64,000 nt of DNA, taken from assembly GCA_001632435.1 (NCBI GenBank), contig KV423945.1:156172-220171 (forward strand), given 5' to 3'. The position numbers and the translations under genes are program-made. How positions within the stretch are numbered: position 1 is the first letter of the stretch; every line of letters starts with the position of its first letter. The notes under the pieces are model-generated. The model was given only the letters and a program-made list of their open reading frames with translations, searched no databases and was not told the origin of the DNA. Origin of the DNA: Calocera cornea HHB12733. Taxonomy: Eukaryota > Basidiomycota > Dacrymycetes > Dacrymycetales > Dacrymycetaceae. This document shows, one piece after another, positions 34,174-46,844 of this stretch.

Positions 34174-37100
34174 ATGACGACCGCGGACGGTACTACTTCA
34201 CGCAAGCCTTCCGGGTCTTCAACTCATTCTGTAGGCCACTCGCCATCTCAGACAAGTAGGTCGTCCGAGTTCTGTGCTCTTCTGTTACTGATGTAATTAG
34301 GCTCCCGAAAGCTGACGCCTTCAAGTCTTGGTGTTGGCGTCAATGGCCCTCTGAATGCCTTGGGTGGTGGTTGGCAGGTAAGGCTCTTTCCTTTACCCCG
34401 CGAACCTTGTGCTGCACACGAGGGGGCTTGCTTCAACTCCTCCTCGCCGTTCTCTCCCTGTTTCTGGTTACTTCCCTTGCACAGTGCTGATCAGCGCTAT
34501 GATCAATGTAGCATCCACGCCAACGGCAGGTTACAGCGGCACCTATACTCTCGTCTCTGGCTCCACCAGACATGGCCGACGGAGGACTCAATCCCCACAT
34601 GCGTCGCATCGTCAGTGCGGGTCAGGCAGAAGAAGAAGCCATGCGCAAACCCGCTGTAGGAAACGCAGTAACCGTGTCTCATGCCTTGCTCACTCTTTTC
34701 TTCCTAGGTGCGATACGAAAAGGACGTGAATGGGATCTTCCAGACGCCACCTTCAAAGGGACCGGCATCGGCGAACCCTTATCCGACACCCCCGTATGCA
34801 TCGATCCATGGCCCCGCCGCTGATGCCTTGGGCACGAACGGATCAAGCGTCACAAAGTCTGTGGATGATGTGGGCCTCACCTTCAGCAGCCTTCAGCTCA
34901 GCGATGCCTTCGATCAAGGAGTTCCTGGAGTTCGCATGCAAGGGGCAGCGACACTAGCGCAACCGCAACATGCAGCCATGCAAGGGCCTGCAATCTCTGT
35001 TCAAGCTCTTCATCTCGCCAATGGCGTCACGAGCAACAATGCGGCTGCGATGAATGCGACAATGCAAGCGACCCGCCTGCAGTATCAATTTGCTGCCCAG
35101 CCCGACTACAGCGCATACTACCCCGCCTCGCCCGTGACAGACGTATTCCAATATCCGTATGACGCATTCCGGAACTCCCCTGACCCCAGCGTCTACGGTG
35201 GACCTTCCGGCGCCATGGTAGCCGCACGGCCGGTAATGCAGTCGCCGCAATTGAGCATGTTGCACTCCCCGATGTTAGAAGCCCGCTCACCGACCGCCAT
35301 GTTCTTCCCCGATTACCCTGGCCCGGCGCGACCGCCCCCCTTTTATTATCCGGGTACTCCACTGCATCAGGCAATGATGTTCTCGCCAGGACCCATGCAC
35401 AATACCCTCACACTCCCTAACGCACCGACTTCGCAAATGCAAAAAGCCAAGGGTGCTGGAGAGGTGAGTTGTTCCAACCCAGATGGCCTGATGTTTGTCT
35501 GATAGCATCCTTAGATGACACTGCAACAGGCGCAACAGCTCTTTCAGCGTCAGACTGCTGGCATCAATAATATGCGTCCACAGGCGGGAGCCCAGGTGTA
35601 CCAGCAGTTTGCGTCACCGATGACCATGCCTGTCCCGGTCCCGGGATCGCCGGCGTTCCACTCCGGTCAGACAAACCATCTGTTGCCGCAGAACGCTTCG
35701 TCAGGATTCAACCGCAGTCGTCGGCCGGAGCGAAATGATCTGAACAACGGCGTGAGAAGCGCCCTTCTGGAGGAGTTCCGGGCAAATAAAGCAAGGAAAT
35801 GGGAGCTACGGGTACGCGGTGCTCGCCTCACTCTTCGTCAGCCGCTGATTGAGCTGCGGTATTTCATTCCGCTTAGAACATCTTCGGCCACGTGAACGAA
35901 TTTAGCGCGGATCAGCACGGTTCCCGTTTCATCCAGATGAAGCTGGAAACCTCTTCCCCTGAAGAGAAGCAGATGGTCTTTGATGAAATCCTTCCTGGGA
36001 ATGTTATTCCCCTCATCACGGATGTCTTCGGAAACTACGTAAGTCAGACGGAATATCCCCATGATCACTGTCTGAGCCTTGCTCTAGGTTGTGCAGAAAC
36101 TCATCGAGTATGGGGGAGAGGCTGAGCGGAACGTTGTGTTCGAGGCTATGCAAAACAATTTCTTGACCCTTTCATTACACATGTACGGCTGTCGGGTCGT
36201 GCAGAAGGTATGCAGCCTTACTTCAGCCATCGCTCGACATGCTGATGATGCTTGCAGACCATTGAGTATATAACGCCCGAACAGCAGAGTCAGCTGATTG
36301 CCGAGCTTGCCCCAAACATTCTGAGATGCGTCAAGGATGCGAACGGTAACCACGTACATATTGTTATGCTCACTCCGCCCACATCTTGTTGACAGGCTTG
36401 TTTAGGTTGTACAGAAGCTTATCGAGCGGGTCTCTCCGGACCGACTGACCTTCGTCGAGGCGTTCAAAGGCAGTGTCCTCGAACTGTCCACGCATGCCTA
36501 CGGCTGCCGAGTTCTTCAGAGATGTCTTGAGCACCTCACGGAAGAACAAACACGACCGCTTCTGGATGAATTGCACAACTACACTGCTAGCCTTATGCAA
36601 GACCAGTTCGGAGTAAGCCATCTCATACCTTGGGCCATGGAAAAACCTTACATGCTTCATTAGAATTACGTCGTGCAGTTCGTCTTGGAGCACGGACAGC
36701 CAGAAGACCGCGCGCGGGTTATTTCCAAGCTGCGTGGTCAGATGCTCAACATGGCAAAGCACAAGTTTGCATCCAATGTGTGCGAGAAGGCTTTGGTCAC
36801 CGCAGACTCAGACTCCCGTCGTCTTCTAATTGATGAGCTGATGACGCCTAAGTCTGACGGCATAAGTCCGGTGCAACTTATGATGAAAGACCAATTCGCG
36901 AGTACGTGCTTCCCGAGTTGATTTGAGGATGATTCTTACGGCTCCCAGATTACGTTCTGCAGCGTGCGCTCACCGTGGTCGAGGGTGAACAGTTGCAAGC
37001 ACTTGCGAGCCGTATCCGGCCGCATCTCGGCAGCATGCGCAAGTTCACCGCTGGAAGCTTCAACAAGCACTTGACAGCAAGTGAGTGCAAGGTTTTGTTT

Positions 37101-37231
37101 TGTAACATCCATACTTACTTTGGACAGTTGAACGCTTGCTCAACGAGCGATGCCCCGTCGTCCCCCAACCCTTGATTGGTCTTGCAGGAACCCAGACCTT
37201 CGTCCCCTCCCCGCTGCGCTCGACGTTATAA
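34174..37231 (+). CDS. Pumilio/PUF-family RNA-binding protein
   Basis: Binds specific 3' UTR motifs and controls mRNA decay and translation. Twelve exons: 34174-34255, 34301-34377, 34512-34667, 34708-35463, 35515-35811, 35877-36038, 36088-36207, 36258-36353, 36406-36612, 36664-36901, 36949-37080 and 37128-37231 (808 aa). The first 400 residues are low complexity (Ala, Pro, Gln, Met). The C-terminal half has eight PUF repeats with RNA-contact triplets in helices such as [90 protein letters not shown] and DQFANYVLQRAL. Exon 3 start is uncertain: 34512 or 34530 both keep the frame. A heat-shock-type element lies upstream. Confidence 0.93.
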
Positions 37232-37699
37232 ACACCATTGTTATCTACAGGAGCGGCCTTTGACCCCACTGTATTCCTGGCTTTCGTCACGGACATGCAT
37301 ATTCGATTCCTCAACATTTCATTGATCCCCGATTTGCTCATACCTTTCGCCGTATATAATTCTCCCACATTCTTGATTACACTGCATTGCATTTCCCATC
37401 AATTATACATTGTCACTTCTACATAATTTACTTACCAGCTTTTGTAATCGTCTACTCTAGCTCGAGCCATTTTTTGCCTTAGGTAGCCACCGATTCCCAA
37501 TGACAAGTCCACATGTTTACCCGAAGAATCACGGTCTCCACGTCGCCGGAAGCTTTCATTGCTCAGGTGTAACGCGACATTGCATCCGTCGGGACCCACG
37601 GGCCAAGCATCCTCTTGCGGGGACGCTGTTATACGCTCGACGTGCAGCATCGAGCAGATCCTCATCTTTATACCTTCTTCATGATTTCTATTCAGTAAA
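37232..37699. other. Intergenic Pumilio-SEC16
   Basis: 468 bp, tandem. AT-rich 3' UTR followed by the SEC16 promoter. No gene, TATA box or repeat of note. Confidence 0.5.
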
Positions 37700-40600
37700 A
37701 TGTCGGCGGCAGAGAAGCAAGAGGAAGACGTCGCCGCGGCAGCGTTGCTCTTCGGCACCGCCGATTCGTCCGCCGATCCGTTCTCCTTCGCTGCAGTGGA
37801 GAGTCCAACGAAGGAGCCGGCCGCGCCAGAGCCTGCAACCCATGATGCAGTTGCTGAGCTTTTTGGTGCGGCGGATGATCAACAATCAGCCGTGCAGGAC
37901 CTGTTCTCTGGATATGAAGAGCCTCCCGCGGTGCTCGATGGTCATGAGGCGATCTACGAAGAGAACGATGCGATCTACGGCGAGCATACTGCTGCATACG
38001 AGCCCAGCAGCGAGGGTTATGCTGCAGAGCAAGAGGCAGCAGGGACGGGTGAGAATTGGGAACAGCAGGGATATTGGGACGAGCATGGAAACTGGCAGTG
38101 GTATGACATGACGGAGCAGGCATCAGATGGGGCGGAATGGTTGACTGGTGAGCGCGACGGCTGTTCGTCCTGCCTGAGCCATGCTCACTCTTCAATGTAG
38201 CCCAGAACACTGCATTGTCAGCAGAAGTGCCTCAACAGGAGTTCCATACCTACGATCCTCTGCCAAGTACAGCCGCAGCACCTGCCCCGTATACACCGCA
38301 ACTTGCCGTCTCAGTCCCGTTACCTCCCACATTCGCCGAGGTACCAGAAGAGCAGACTCAGGCTCAGCCCTCTCAGATCAACGCGTACTCTGGGTACGCC
38401 ACATCAACCGCATACAACCCATATACCCCGGCCCAGCCCGTGTACAACGCCTCACCCGCCAGCGCACCCTACGCCCCGCCGCAACCCGCGTATGCACCCG
38501 CTGTAGCACCTTCACCATATGCTCCTGGAACTTCAGGTTTGAATGGAAATGTACCGCCCTCAGGCTCGCAGGCACCATACTATGCGCCCACCACGTCCAC
38601 CACCCCGGGAACGAGCACAAAATCGCTGGGCCATCGGCATTCTCAGTCGGCGATTTTCGCTCCAGCCCCAGCCTCGGACACCTATGACCCTTACAAGCCG
38701 GCCGATAACCCAAAATTACCGCCTGGACCAGCCAAACCCGTCGTCAGACATGTGCGGTCGAACAGCTCGTACGGCTATGGGGTTTATGATCAACCGGCTC
38801 CTCCAAAGCCAGCGCAGCCGGCAGCAGAGAAGAAGTCTGGACCACAGTCTACAATGACAATCAAGAAGGTACCAAATGCCTATGATCCACCGTTGCCGCC
38901 TGTCCGGTATACCCCGCGTCACCGAGAATTCGGACTTACATCCCCTACGAGCTCGTTTGGGGTCAAGAGTCCAGAGCTTCACCCTGCCGCTAGTATGGCT
39001 GTCTCACCCCCGCCTCCGCCAGGTCCTCCGCCGGGCCCGCCTCGCGGTCCATCTCGTGGTCCATCTCGTGGCCCTTCACGCGGTCCTCCTTCTGCTACAT
39101 TCGCCCCTCCACCACCTGGGCCACCTTCAGGTCTCCCCGCCGCACCTGCGCCAGCTGTAGGATTCCTTCCTGGACCGCCTCCTGGCCTGCCGCCCGCTGC
39201 AAGTAGCTACCCTCCTCCTCCGCCGGCTCCACACCTCCAGTCTCGGCAATCGCAATCGTCCGCTGCTCCAGTTTCTTACCCTGCCCCTCCGTCTCCTGAA
39301 GGATTCAGCTTCTATGCCGAGCAGCCACCATTTGAGCCTGCTAACAGGTTCAATCTGTCGGGCATGGGACAGCAACCCCAATCCACTCCTTTCATGGAGC
39401 AGAATGGCTTCGCTGAGGAAGACCCTTCCGTGGAGCAGTTGGAGGAACGCTCGTTGGCCCAGTCGAACAATAATTCGCTTCCTTGGCAACCGTCGGACCC
39501 TATCTTCTCTGCGGAGGAGGAACCGAACTGGGGATATCCTGAACCGCCTTATCCCTCTATCGCAGAGGAGAGTAATGCTGAGCCCAGAGGGGATGCAGTC
39601 AAACCTGCTGAAGTAGAGCCCCTTATCGAGCACGAGTTCGGCAGAGTTCCCGGGCACGAGGATCGCTCCCCGAAGATTGAAGGTGTTCCGTCGCAGGACT
39701 CTCTACACGAGGCTGAATCGACTCCACTCACAGAGCAGCATGGCGTTGAGGATATAGTCCAGCACGACTTTGCGCCCAGTGCGAGTGTCGACGTGAGCCA
39801 AAACTATGGCTTCGACGACATACCAACTTTTGGAGAGGCCCATGCATCTTCTGGGCACGACTACGGCATGTACGAGGCATTCGCTGCCGAGACTTCTCTT
39901 CCACCCATTGCCGAAGCAGTTGCGTCAGACTCAGATCAGGAGGGTGCAAATCCGGAGGAAATCACTCCTGAACAAGCTTACGAGCCGTACCAGCCATACC
40001 AACCTGAATGGCACTCACAGGATCATCAGTGGACGAACGATCTGCAGGACGCTACGGGCGCGCCCGGCTCGTCTTCTATCTTTACGGACGAACCTCTCGA
40101 CGATTCTCAAGCGGCCCCTGAGATAAAAAGAGGGACAGCCGGTGCTGTCGAATCGGCCTACGACCCATACGCACCTCCAACACGCGCTCCCGCGCCTCCT
40201 GGTCCTGCACCCGGTATTCCGATTCCGATCCCGGCCCCCTTTGCCATGGACACCTCCATACCCGAGTCCAAGTCAGGAGATCTGTCAGAATATGGTGGAA
40301 CATACACCTCGCGTTTCAACTACGGCGGCGCAACTCATGATCCTTATGGTCCCGGGGCAGGATTGACCCAGTCGTCGTCCATGCCATCCGTATACAGTGG
40401 GCCAGACGACTCGTCGCAGGTCCCATCATTATACGCTCCATCGACCTCGAGATTCGGCACAGATGATCCCTTGGGCAGGACGACCTCTATAGCGCCAGTG
40501 GTGTCGTTTGGCTTGGGTGGGAGGCTCTTGACCTGTTTCTCTGTGCCGTCTTCCTCCATACCTGGCTTGGCCAGGCCAGGTGCTCGTGCTGTCTACGTTA

Positions 40601-43600
40601 GGTCTCTGAGCAACGTCATTCCAGCGTCCGCAGTAGAGTCGTCGTCCACACCTTTCCCCGGGCCCTTGTTTGGTGATCCTACTTCTGGATCCTTGACCGG
40701 GGGATTTAGCAGAGGAAATACGTCAACAGCGGCGAAATCGAAGAAGGCCATGGTCTCGAAATACCTTGAAGATCGTGCGACCGAGATCGAAGGTGGTTTG
40801 GCGTATCTGGCCACTGGCTTGGAGCATGAAGCAGACAAGCGGTCTGCAGAAGGGAAGCTGATGCTGGTCAAGCTCCTGAAGATTCTGGTCGACAATGATG
40901 GGAAGCTTTCCGGAAGGTGAGAATCACCTAAATGATCGTGGCTGTCTCATTAAACGTAATTTAGCGCGGTGATAGACAATGCTGTTCGAAGCGTCCTGGT
41001 CCCGGGCGCCGGCGACGTTGCCGCAGTTGCGTCAGAATCAAGTACGCTTGCGGCGCCTTCGATGTTCGGAATGAACTTTGGTGCGGGCAAGTCACCAGTG
41101 TTGACATCCACATCGGATGGTCTGATGAGTCCCTTTATGGGTGCATCGGCGCAAATGGGCTCTTCCGAAGAACCGCTCGTCACATACCAAGTCCGCCCTT
41201 CGGCCTTGGAACGGCTACAGCTTCTGCTCCTCAAAGGACAGCGCCGTGAAGCTGTGCATTTTGCATTGGACGAAAAGATGTGGGCACACGCGCTCGTCAT
41301 CTCGAGCAGCATCGACAAGGATGCATGGAAAGAAGCTGTCAGCGAATTTGTACGTTACGAGCTGGCATCTCAGGCGGACAAGACGGGAGGTCGAGAGAGC
41401 CTCAGAATAGCGTACAGTCTCTACGCGGGCAATGGTGCTGCGTCTGTGCAGGAGATCTTACCGCCCAAGTCTCTCATGAAGAACACCAGCGTGAATGGCC
41501 TTCTTTCCCCCGCGGTGCCCGTGACGACATACATTACGCCCATGTCGCCTAACTTCCCACAACCTGCATTGGCTTCGAACATTCCGGTCCAGTCTCTTCA
41601 GAAGTGGCGAGAGGCGGCTGCCACCATCTTGTCCAATCCCTCTACCGGAAGCTCCGCCGCCTTGACTCAGCTAGGAGACTATCTCATTATGAATAACTGG
41701 ATTGAGGCTGCCCATGTCTGGTAAGGTTTATTTCTGGTATGTTGCGCGGTAGCTCATCCACATATTCAGTTATATTTTGTCTCCACAGACATCTCCTTTG
41801 GGCGCCTCAGGGGCGCCTTCTGTCCGCCTGGTACTTCTTGGAGTCGGAAATCCTGCCAAAGTCCCCAACTTTCATCGTGATTTGGACAGCATTCGATTGT
41901 CAGAAGTTTTGGAATTCGGCTACTCCTTGGCCCCAAGCGTGAAAGGGCAGGAGGCTTTCGTTGGCTTGCCACATCTCCAGCCATATCGTTTATTGCACGC
42001 CCTTCATCTCGCAGAGATGGGTCATACCGCTGTAGCCACCAGATACATCGAGTCCATCCAACAGACGATCAAGCTGAGTGGACCCAAGGCTAGCCAAATC
42101 TATGCGCAATCACTGCTTGTACAAATGAAGGACTTGCAAGATCGACTCACGCAGGCACCCCAAGAGGCGGTGGGATTCTGGGCTAATAAGGTGCCCAAGC
42201 CCACCCTTGACGGTTTTGGCTCGTGGGTGGGAACAAGTTTGACCAAATTTATTGCGGGAGAAGGCGAGCAAGGTACTCAGAATGAGACGCAGGAAATCAA
42301 GCAAAGCAGCGGGCAAGCACCAATTGGGCCGTTCTCGCACTACAGCGCCATATCTTCTACAGCGCCATCCAATGACCCCTCTCCGCACGGCTCTAGTACC
42401 AATCTCGTTGGCCAGTCGATTACGCCACCCGCCAAAAGAGCAGGCTCTGCCATGAGCATGCGATATACCCCGTCGCAGCCCTTTGCGCCACCGATCGACA
42501 GAGCGGCTTCCGCCATGGACCGGCCTCGAGTTCGGAACGAGTCTCCTCCAAGGATGTTCTCCGCCAATGCGACGATGTCCACTTTCCAGCAAGCTGGCCA
42601 AAGTGGCATCTCCACATTCATCCCTCAGGCACCTGCGGCAGCGGATTCTGATGGTTCTGGTGGCTGGTGGAATGCCAGTAGCTTGGATGAGCAAACTCCG
42701 ACAAGAGACACCTATCTGCCTGACGACGGTCTCCCTTCTGAGTCCGGAGAGTTCATCTCTCTCATGGATAGCGTCACTCCTACACCGATTCTATCACAAC
42801 CAAGCAGCCAACCTCGAAGCGCTGCAGCATTTGATGATGACGATGACGATCTTGGATTCGGTAACTCCAAGTCAAAGCCGAAGGATGATGCATCGGCCGA
42901 GGAGAAGAAGGACGAAAAGAAGGAGGAACCACCGGCGGATAAGAAACCGAGTACGTTTGATCAAATATATTTGCGTGCTCTATTCTGACATGTTGCATAG
43001 CAAACAAGCCTTCTGGATGGTTCACAGGCTGGTTTGGCGGTGCGAAGAAGGAAGCAGAGACTCCCGGTGGTGGCCCCGTCAAGGCGAATCTTGGAGAACA
43101 GAGCTCCTTCTATTACGATAAGGAGCTGAAACGATGGGTGAACAAATCGGTACGTTATGATTTGTGAAGTTATTTTGCTGTTACTGACAAGAAACAGGGC
43201 GGTGCGAGTGCCGATTCTCCCACGCCGGCGACACCTCCGCCCCGTGCACAGACAACGTCTCCTGGAGGCGGGCGACCACCTCGCTCCAGTCTGGACGCTG
43301 GGACCGCTTCTCTCCCAACCTCGCCCGCAGCAAATGGCGCAGCAGGATCGCGGCCTCCCCCACCCGGAGCGGCCGGCGGGCCTCCGCGCTCTATGTCGGC
43401 CATCCCGCCCCGCATGCGTTCCAACCTCGCAGAATCGTTCACTCCTTCGTCTGAAGATACTCCGCCCCCTCCGCCGCCGCCGACGTCCGCCCCGCCCGCG
43501 CCCTCGGGTACGCCCCCCGCCGGCGGACCTCCTCCCTCGCGCCCGAGCTCCCGGGCGGTTGGTTCGAAGAAGAACGTGCGCAGCCGCTACGTCGACGTGT

Positions 43601-43617
43601 TCAAGGACCAGGCGTGA
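37700..43617 (+). CDS. SEC16: COPII coat assembly scaffold SEC16
   Basis: Large peripheral protein that organises ER exit sites and binds COPII subunits. Exons 37700-38147, 38201-40916, 40965-41720, 41770-42950, 43001-43149 and 43198-43617 give 1889 aa. The N-terminal half is disordered, rich in Pro, Tyr and Ser, with repeated NPY/DPYxPP-like motifs ([23 protein letters not shown]). The conserved central helical (ACE1) region begins near 905: [80 protein letters not shown], then [20 protein letters not shown]. The C-terminus holds [17 protein letters not shown] and a proline-rich end with [12 protein letters not shown], a normal SEC16 tail. Exon 2 (2716 nt) is the longest exon in the window. 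Confidence 0.95.
39043..39090 (+). repeat. Four 12-bp units encoding RGPS in SEC16
   Basis: Four head-to-tail 12-bp units encode Arg-Gly-Pro-Ser (the last Arg-Gly-Pro-Pro), in the middle of the proline-rich linker. Third bases vary, so the array is not brand new. The repeated Arg-Gly-Pro resembles arginine-rich linear motifs, but no function is seen. Confidence 0.9.
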
Positions 43618-44225
43618 CAGCAAGCCGCGCTTCTGAATATATATCATTTTTGTGCATTGTAACTTTGTATCCAACGAACGTTCAGTAGAATCCAAGCTCT
43701 TAGGATATAATTTATCTCTATGCTCTCTCTTCGCTACTGCCGACCGTCCGGACATGCGGCTGTAACGCATATTCTCATCCTCTGGGATCTGAGCAGCTCC
43801 GCCTGGTCACACGAAGGGAAGGTGAGAAGATTGCGGGTGTTGCTATTTAAGTCAAGTCTCTTTCGCCGCATCTTCGGCCAAGTGCACGCTGGTGCTTCTC
43901 CGGCGAGTTGCGCAGCTATCTCGCCTTGCGATCTCGGCCGGCAGAGCGGAAATCAGGAGCCATGTAACGGCGGCCCGGGTCCCACGCCACGACAAAGTGC
44001 GATCGATGGGGGCCTACTCTGGGCTTTGCCGAGCGCAAAGCGCGTCTGATGATGCTACCTAATTCGAGCTAAGCCAGCGTTAGTTGCCAGCTACCGCACA
44101 AGAAGGCGGACAAGGTTCACTCTGCCATTTTGCTCCAACAACTGCCTCTCGCCTCAATTCCCATGTTGCGCCCGTTGTGATTGTCTGTTATCGGTGTCTC
44201 GGGTCCCCGCTCTCCAGAGCACACG

Positions 44226-44247
44226 GGGCCAGGGCGGGCCCTGGCCC
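44226..44247. repeat. Perfect inverted repeat, 10-bp GC arms, 2-bp loop
   Basis: GGGCCAGGGC, GG, GCCCTGGCCC: all ten base pairs match. It lies about 320 bp upstream of the G-gamma ATG, and may be a dimer-binding site or hairpin. Neither has been shown. Confidence 0.85.
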
Positions 44248-44492
44248 GAGAGCGGGAGAAGAAAGGGAAGGAAGGGGGAGAAGAGGGATAGGTCCCGGGT
44301 GTAGCGACGGCACAAAAGCCTCCGTTGATTTTGACAAGGGCGGCCCCTGGTGGACTGGTGGGTCTGCGTGTCTCTCTGTGCGTGTGCTCGCTGCCCCCCC
44401 TTTGCGCCGGCCATTGTGATCGCCCTCATCGCCGTCGTCTCCAACAGGCTTCTGTCAGGCGCGTCCCAACACATCCTTTGTACCGCACAAGC

Positions 44493-44498
44493 TATAAA
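44493..44498 (+). promoter_or_regulatory. TATA box of G-gamma gene (TATAAA)
   Basis: TATAAA (in GCTATAAAGG) 70 bp before the ATG at 44563, a plausible spacing for a fungal core promoter. Confidence 0.5.
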
Positions 44499-44562
44499 GG
44501 CGGCGGCTGCCAGTGACTGTCGTGAGTTCTGCCATCGCCCTCTGTACATACAGTACCTCACC

Positions 44563-45053
44563 ATGCCCGACCCGCCGGAATACAGCATACCCAGCCCGTT
44601 CGCCGCACCGACATACGACCCCTCCCCTCCCGCACCCAAGACCCACCTGCGCGCCCGCTCCCGGTCCGCAACCACCCCGCGCCCCAGCCACGCCCCGTCC
44701 CAGTCCCAGGCAGACAAGCTCGTCACCCCGCGCTCGCCGACAGTCATGAACAACCGCCCGCACAAGCAGAGCATGAGCGAGCTCAAGCTCCGCCGGCTTA
44801 CGGAGCACAACCAGCGGTTGAAGGAGGACCTCTCGCGGCCCAGGATGCGCGTCAGCGAGGCTGCGACTAGGTGCGTTGACCGCGTGGATGGGACGTTGTA
44901 GACGGCTGACGGACGGTCTCAACGTGCAGTTTGATCCGCTACTGCCGCCAGACGAAGGACTACCTCGTTCCCTCCGTGTGGGGCCCCGTCAACAAGAACG
45001 AGGACCCGTACGCGGACCGTGCCGCCTCCCAGGGCTGCTGCACGGTCGCGTAG
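44563..45053 (+). CDS. Heterotrimeric G-protein gamma subunit
   Basis: Partner of the G-beta subunit in pheromone and nutrient signalling. Exons 44563-44870 and 44930-45053 give 143 aa. Residues about 65-143 match fungal G-gamma: [20 protein letters not shown] (coiled coil binding G-beta), [20 protein letters not shown] and [17 protein letters not shown]. The C-terminus is GCCTVA: Cys-Thr-Val-Ala is a CAAX box for farnesylation, and the Cys before it can be palmitoylated. The first 60 residues are Pro/Ser/Arg-rich, longer than in many fungi, and an internal ATG at 44746 ([10 protein letters not shown]) could be the true start. TATA box position favours the first ATG. Complete, no defect seen. 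Confidence 0.93.
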
Positions 45054-45401
45054 ACTAGAGCTCACGAGAGGCGGGCACGGTCATCGCAGAATCCCGATTC
45101 TGCCGTCAAAAGCACCGTGCCTGCGCCGCATCTCCTTCCCTTGTTCCTATGTTCTGGGTTCTGTCGCTCATTTCCGCGCTTCCGCTATGTAATACTTCGT
45201 CTGCCTCCACACTCTCACTGACTTTCACTCACTCTCTGGGCGCTACTATCTGCGGATTCCCTCCTGTCGTTTTAATACCATCCGTCCGGCGTTTCCAATG
45301 CAAACCCGTTCACTGGTCTTCGCAACTGTTGGAGATATCATTACGCTCACACGATGGAGGATGGATGTGACTGGCCCAGTAACCAGGCATTAGATTATAT
45401 G
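45054..45401. other. Intergenic, convergent G-gamma and eIF2B-beta
   Basis: 348 bp between convergent stops. CT-rich 3' UTR-like sequence; no gene recognised. Confidence 0.5.
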
Positions 45402-46844
45402 CTATAGCTGCATATCCTCGTCATCGTACGTCTCCTTGATCAGCCGGTATACATAGGGTGGTGGATGGTCGCCGCTACGAACCAGTCAATATCAGCCACG
45501 GCAGAAAGCAAAAGTACGCACTCATTCGTGATCAGCACATCCACCAACTCCGGCTTGACATAATCATATATCGGGTTGATCACCTCGAGCGGCGCACCCC
45601 TCCTCTCCCCCCCTCCCCCCTCCTCGAAGCTGATGACCTTCTCCGGTCCCGCAAAGTCCAGCGCCGCATACTCGTGATACAAGTTCCACGCCGGCGTCAG
45701 CTTGTACTGTCCCGCGCACACGACCACAGGCGTAGAGTGCGCCCTAGCAGCAGCAGCAGCGAGCGCGCACCCGACCTGGGTGAACAGCCCGCCATTGGCG
45801 AGGATCGCGTGTGCGCCCAGGATGACTTTGGTGATGCGCGGCATGAGCGGGTAGATCGAGCTGTCGGGGATGAGCACCGTGGGGATGTTCGCGGACGACA
45901 GGGCGGTCGCCATTTGTCGCCCGGAGTAGCTCGGCGCCGTCTCGGCTACTATGACGGTGAAGTGCCGGTCGCGCGCGGCGGACTTGAGGAACTGCTCGAT
46001 CGTGCGTGAGTAGCTGAGGGTTAGGATTATCTCCCTGCCAGGTGCGTCAGCGTTTACGGCGACAGGTAGGTCACAAGTATCCATACCCGTCGTAGATGTG
46101 ATCCCTCGCCGTCTTAGACACGTTTTCATACACCGTCTCAAGCTCGTCGATGACCTCCTGGATCGCCTGGATCAACAACGGCTTGACCGTAATCGCCAGG
46201 GGCTTCTTCTCCCCGTCCCACCCCTGGAAGTGATCCTCCCCATGATGGTCGAGCCCCGTCGATTCCCGGCTGCTCTGCCGCGTCTCGTTCGGCGGCTGCA
46301 CTCGCTGGTTGCCCATGATCATAAATGTTGCCAGGCTGTTCGTGGCGCGCAGCTGCGGGCGGGAGGAGTTCAGGTCGGGTGGGTTGGGGAACGCGGGCGT
46401 GTTGGGCACGGAGAAGGGGGAGGTGTTGTCGGGCTCCTCGGCGGGCCCCAGGGCGGCTGCGGTCTCTTCTCGTATTAACCGGAGGACACGTCGGACGATG
46501 TTGCCCACTGCGAATTCTACAACTAAATCAGCGCGGATGTCCAGGCGGGAAGGAAGCTGCCCTGCGCACCTTTTGGGTTAGCATCGATTAACCGCCTCGC
46601 GATGGATTTTATGAGCTGGGTCAGCTGCTCGATACTGTTGAATCTTGCGACTGATACGATCTGGCGTAGCAGCAGTGCGGTCTCCAGTGCAGTCTCCTGC
46701 GCGCCTATGACCTGCCTGACTCGACCCTCAGCCCAGATCGGAACGCAGCATTCACGGTGCTCACCTTCTTCGCAGACGAGCGACGAGGGTCTCTATCTGC
46801 TTCAGCGTCGGCTTGTCGCGTATTGCTATAGTGTCTGCCGGCAT
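45402..46844 (-). CDS. GCD7: Translation initiation factor eIF2B subunit beta
   Basis: Regulatory subunit of the exchange factor that reloads eIF2 with GTP. Exons 46844-46765, 46715-46570, 46516-46087, 46034-45522 and 45474-45402 give 413 aa. Features of the alpha/beta/delta family: RRRQVIGAQETALETALLLR, EFAVGNIVRRVLRLIREET, then EIILTLSYSRTIEQFLKSA, FTVIVAETAPSYSGRQMATA, KVILGAHAILANGGLFTQVG and the beta-type end PELVDVLITND, PPPYVYRLIKETYDDEDM. The beta subunit, rather than alpha or delta, is supported by length and these end motifs. A Pro/Ser/Asn-rich insert of about 55 residues (about 105-160) precedes the helix-rich middle. The second exon acceptor was chosen to restore RRQVIGAQE. Confidence 0.92.

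Larger units (their letters stand above)
43618..44562. other. Intergenic SEC16-G-gamma
   Basis: 945 bp without a supported gene. It holds a perfect 10-bp-arm inverted repeat at 44226-44247 and a TATAAA at 44493-44498. Open frames here (up to 111 codons) show no domain and run on both strands through GC-rich sequence. Confidence 0.5.

Noticed and set aside
43720..44419. Several 60-110-codon frames upstream of G-gamma
   Set aside because: No homology-like motifs, present on both strands in GC-rich DNA, and upstream of a good TATA box.
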